Below, piece after piece: positions 62,587-64,000 of a stretch of DNA of 64,000 nucleotides. How positions within the stretch are numbered: the first letter of the stretch is position 1; each line of letters begins with the position of its first letter. This DNA comes from Tetraselmis striata. Taxonomy: Eukaryota; Chlorophyta; Chlorodendrophyceae; Chlorodendrales; Chlorodendraceae. The position numbers and the translations under genes were made by a program. The DNA is taken from the NCBI GenBank assembly GCA_006384855.1, contig VCJN01001024.1, forward strand, positions 62,001 to 126,000. The letters are read 5' to 3'. The notes beneath the pieces were generated by a model. The model saw only the letters and a program-made list of their open reading frames with translations. It did no database searches and was not told where the DNA came from.

Positions 62587-63906
62587 TTATGGTTGATTGC
62601 ACATCAGGCGGAAGCAGCGCTCGGCATTGGTTGTTGTGAAGGCGGCCACCTGCAGCGGGGCGCGTTGACGCAGGTCAGGGGGGTAAGCTGTGGGCAACAG
62701 GTGAGGCGCATGGGGTAGGCTGCGTGCGTGCCTCGTGGGGCTCGCTTCCAAGCGCCTCCGCGACCGCCTGGCACACCACAGGTAGGAGCGCAGGCTCGTT
62801 GCGCTTGGGGCGGCTCCGGCTTGGCCTGCGACAGCATGCATTGTGCTGAGAGGCTGGGTGGGGGTCTTGGGTATATCCTCCGAGCCGTGGTTGGGCCAAG
62901 GAAACGGGGGGGGGGGGGGGGGGGGGAGCGGCTCGCACTTGATGCTCCGAGGCGTCAGGTACGGCCCGTCAGTCTCGATCATCAGCTTGTCTCGCGGGAT
63001 GGTCGATAGGAGGTTCTGTGGGGGAGCCGCGATCACGCCCTCAGTGGCTGGCCAGCGCAAGGGTCCACAGCCCTTGCACACGCGATTCGCTGCGTCTTAA
63101 CACAGGATGCCACCGACGCGCAGGAATGGCATCCAGGCAATTTCCACCATAGGGCTTTCAGCTCCGGTCGTGGAATTATTCGCAAAATGCCTTACTTTTC
63201 GAATTAATTCTGTACCTACACCCCTCCACATAAGTATGGGGTTTGCGAATTTGATCCACATGCCCATGCGCAGCTACACTGAGACCGTGCGCGCGTGCAT
63301 GCACGTTACTCAGAGTCGTACGGCTGGGGGGGGAATGCCGCGATAGTGCGATACACCCCTTATTGCCAGCGATAGCCGTTGCCGTCAACACTTTCATTTA
63401 GGCAAAAATATGGCTTTCGGCGCTGGCGCTTCAAAACCACAAATTGCGCCACTCGTAGTGTGCATAAATAGGCATGGGACACCACTGGGAAGTTGCAAAC
63501 TGATGCGGACAGCCGTTGCATCAGAGATAGCGGGCTGTCCCGGCTTATACCCTAAAGCACCTGCGCATACCCTAAAGACGGCGGTGCACGTCGGAAATGC
63601 AAATGCCCTTTGAAAAGCAAAAGGTCGGAATCAAGAATGGAAATTTGCTTATGTTCATTTCTATTTTTTTCTTTGCGTATTATTTTCTACATTAACATTT
63701 GTTTAGTGTCATCATGCGCGCGCCAAACACACGAGCCCCCCCCCGCAGCAGGCCGCACCGCTAGTTCCGCGCCGCCGCGCTCCGGCCGGTCGTCGCATAC
63801 CCAGCCAGTGATGCCAACGTGGCAGCCGAGCGCCAGCACGGCCTCCAGCTCCTCCCGGCTGCCCGAGAAGCAGTGCATCACTGCGGGCGCAGTCAGCCGG
63901 TGCCGC
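62587..63906 (-). CDS. tatD: TatD-family metal-dependent deoxyribonuclease (5' partial)
   Basis: TatD enzymes are metal-dependent TIM-barrel nucleases of the amidohydrolase superfamily, with 3'-5' exonuclease and repair roles. Minus-strand exons: 63906-63759, 63015-62939, 62825-62732 and 62649-62587 (TAA), about 127 residues covering the C-terminal half. Visible motifs are [19 protein letters not shown] then VGITGW (metal-binding His region), [19 protein letters not shown] (conserved ETD, metal-binding Asp), [20 protein letters not shown], and the terminal [15 protein letters not shown] helix. The N-terminal half with HxH must lie beyond base 64000. The last intron appears to start with GC (GAG|gcacgc), which is the only reading that keeps frame and family spacing. 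A poly-C tract follows the donor at 62938. The gene converges with the sigma factor gene. Confidence 0.9.
62908..62926 (-). repeat. Poly-C tract after a TatD donor
   Basis: About 18 C in the sense of the gene, a dozen bases after the donor gtgcga at 62938. Confidence 0.9.
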
Positions 63907-64000
63907 CTGCAGGCCAGCAGGACCGCGTCACCGGGTCAGCCTCTGCATTTCCTAATATCTATCTGCCATATTCATCCCTTCATCAAAACTACTATACTGT
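63907..64000. other. Right edge, presumed TatD intron
   Basis: In the TatD sense this ends at acceptor cctgcag before base 63906. Upstream bases are AT-rich with an in-frame TGA, consistent with an intron that continues out of the window. Confidence 0.5.

Overview
The window looks like nuclear DNA of a green alga (chlorophyte). It has intron-rich genes with short exons, a plastid-type sigma factor, a plastid YGGT membrane protein with a transit peptide, and a plant-like ethanolamine-phosphate cytidylyltransferase. It is GC-rich and full of long G/C homopolymers, microsatellites and retroelement relics, including tyrosine-recombinase retroelements of a kind known from green algae. I could not fix the genus. 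No bacterial operon, rRNA, convincing tRNA or CRISPR array was seen.

Layout. 0-5 kb: partial or uncertain exons and transposon-end fragments. 5.4-12.3 kb (+): an ankyrin-like CPWD-repeat gene, then a nearly identical 1.8-kb copy of its 3' half; the copies are bounded by a CGTCGC-rich minisatellite, and another possible gene lies between them. 13.6-16.7 kb: tyrosine-recombinase (YR) retroelement with two divergent terminal repeats. 18.7-25.5 kb (+): PECT, 11 exons. 26-32 kb: gene-poor, with an 187-bp satellite (28.15-30.2 kb) and two orphan exons on the minus strand. 32.7-39.9 kb (-): voltage-gated K+ channel with a cyclic-nucleotide-binding domain, about 17 exons. 40-47.7 kb: repeat-dense, with transposon ends, a 2.3-kb element with identical 208-bp terminal repeats, an ORF relic, microsatellites, a LINE tail and a tandem duplication. 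48.0-49.6 kb (-): YlmG/YGGT, 7 exons. 49.9-51.9 kb: element with ~100-bp inverted repeats whose ORF resembles the tail of a retroelement polyprotein plus a PD-(D/E)XK nuclease motif. 52.3-54.3 kb (-): YR retroelement relic. 55.1-55.4 kb: hexanucleotide array. 56.8-58.8 kb (+): BNIP2/GDAP2-type CRAL-TRIO protein. 60.3-62.0 kb (+): sigma factor. 62.6-63.9 kb (-): TatD nuclease, 5' end outside the window.

The host genes are unrelated housekeeping and signalling genes, not a pathway cluster. The most unusual features are genomic. Many introns carry 15-30-nt poly-C tracts just after the 5' splice site. At least three introns read as GC-AG. The window also holds two related families of mobile DNA. 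Exon limits come from splice sites joined in phase with family homology; start codons and terminal exons are less certain than internal exons.
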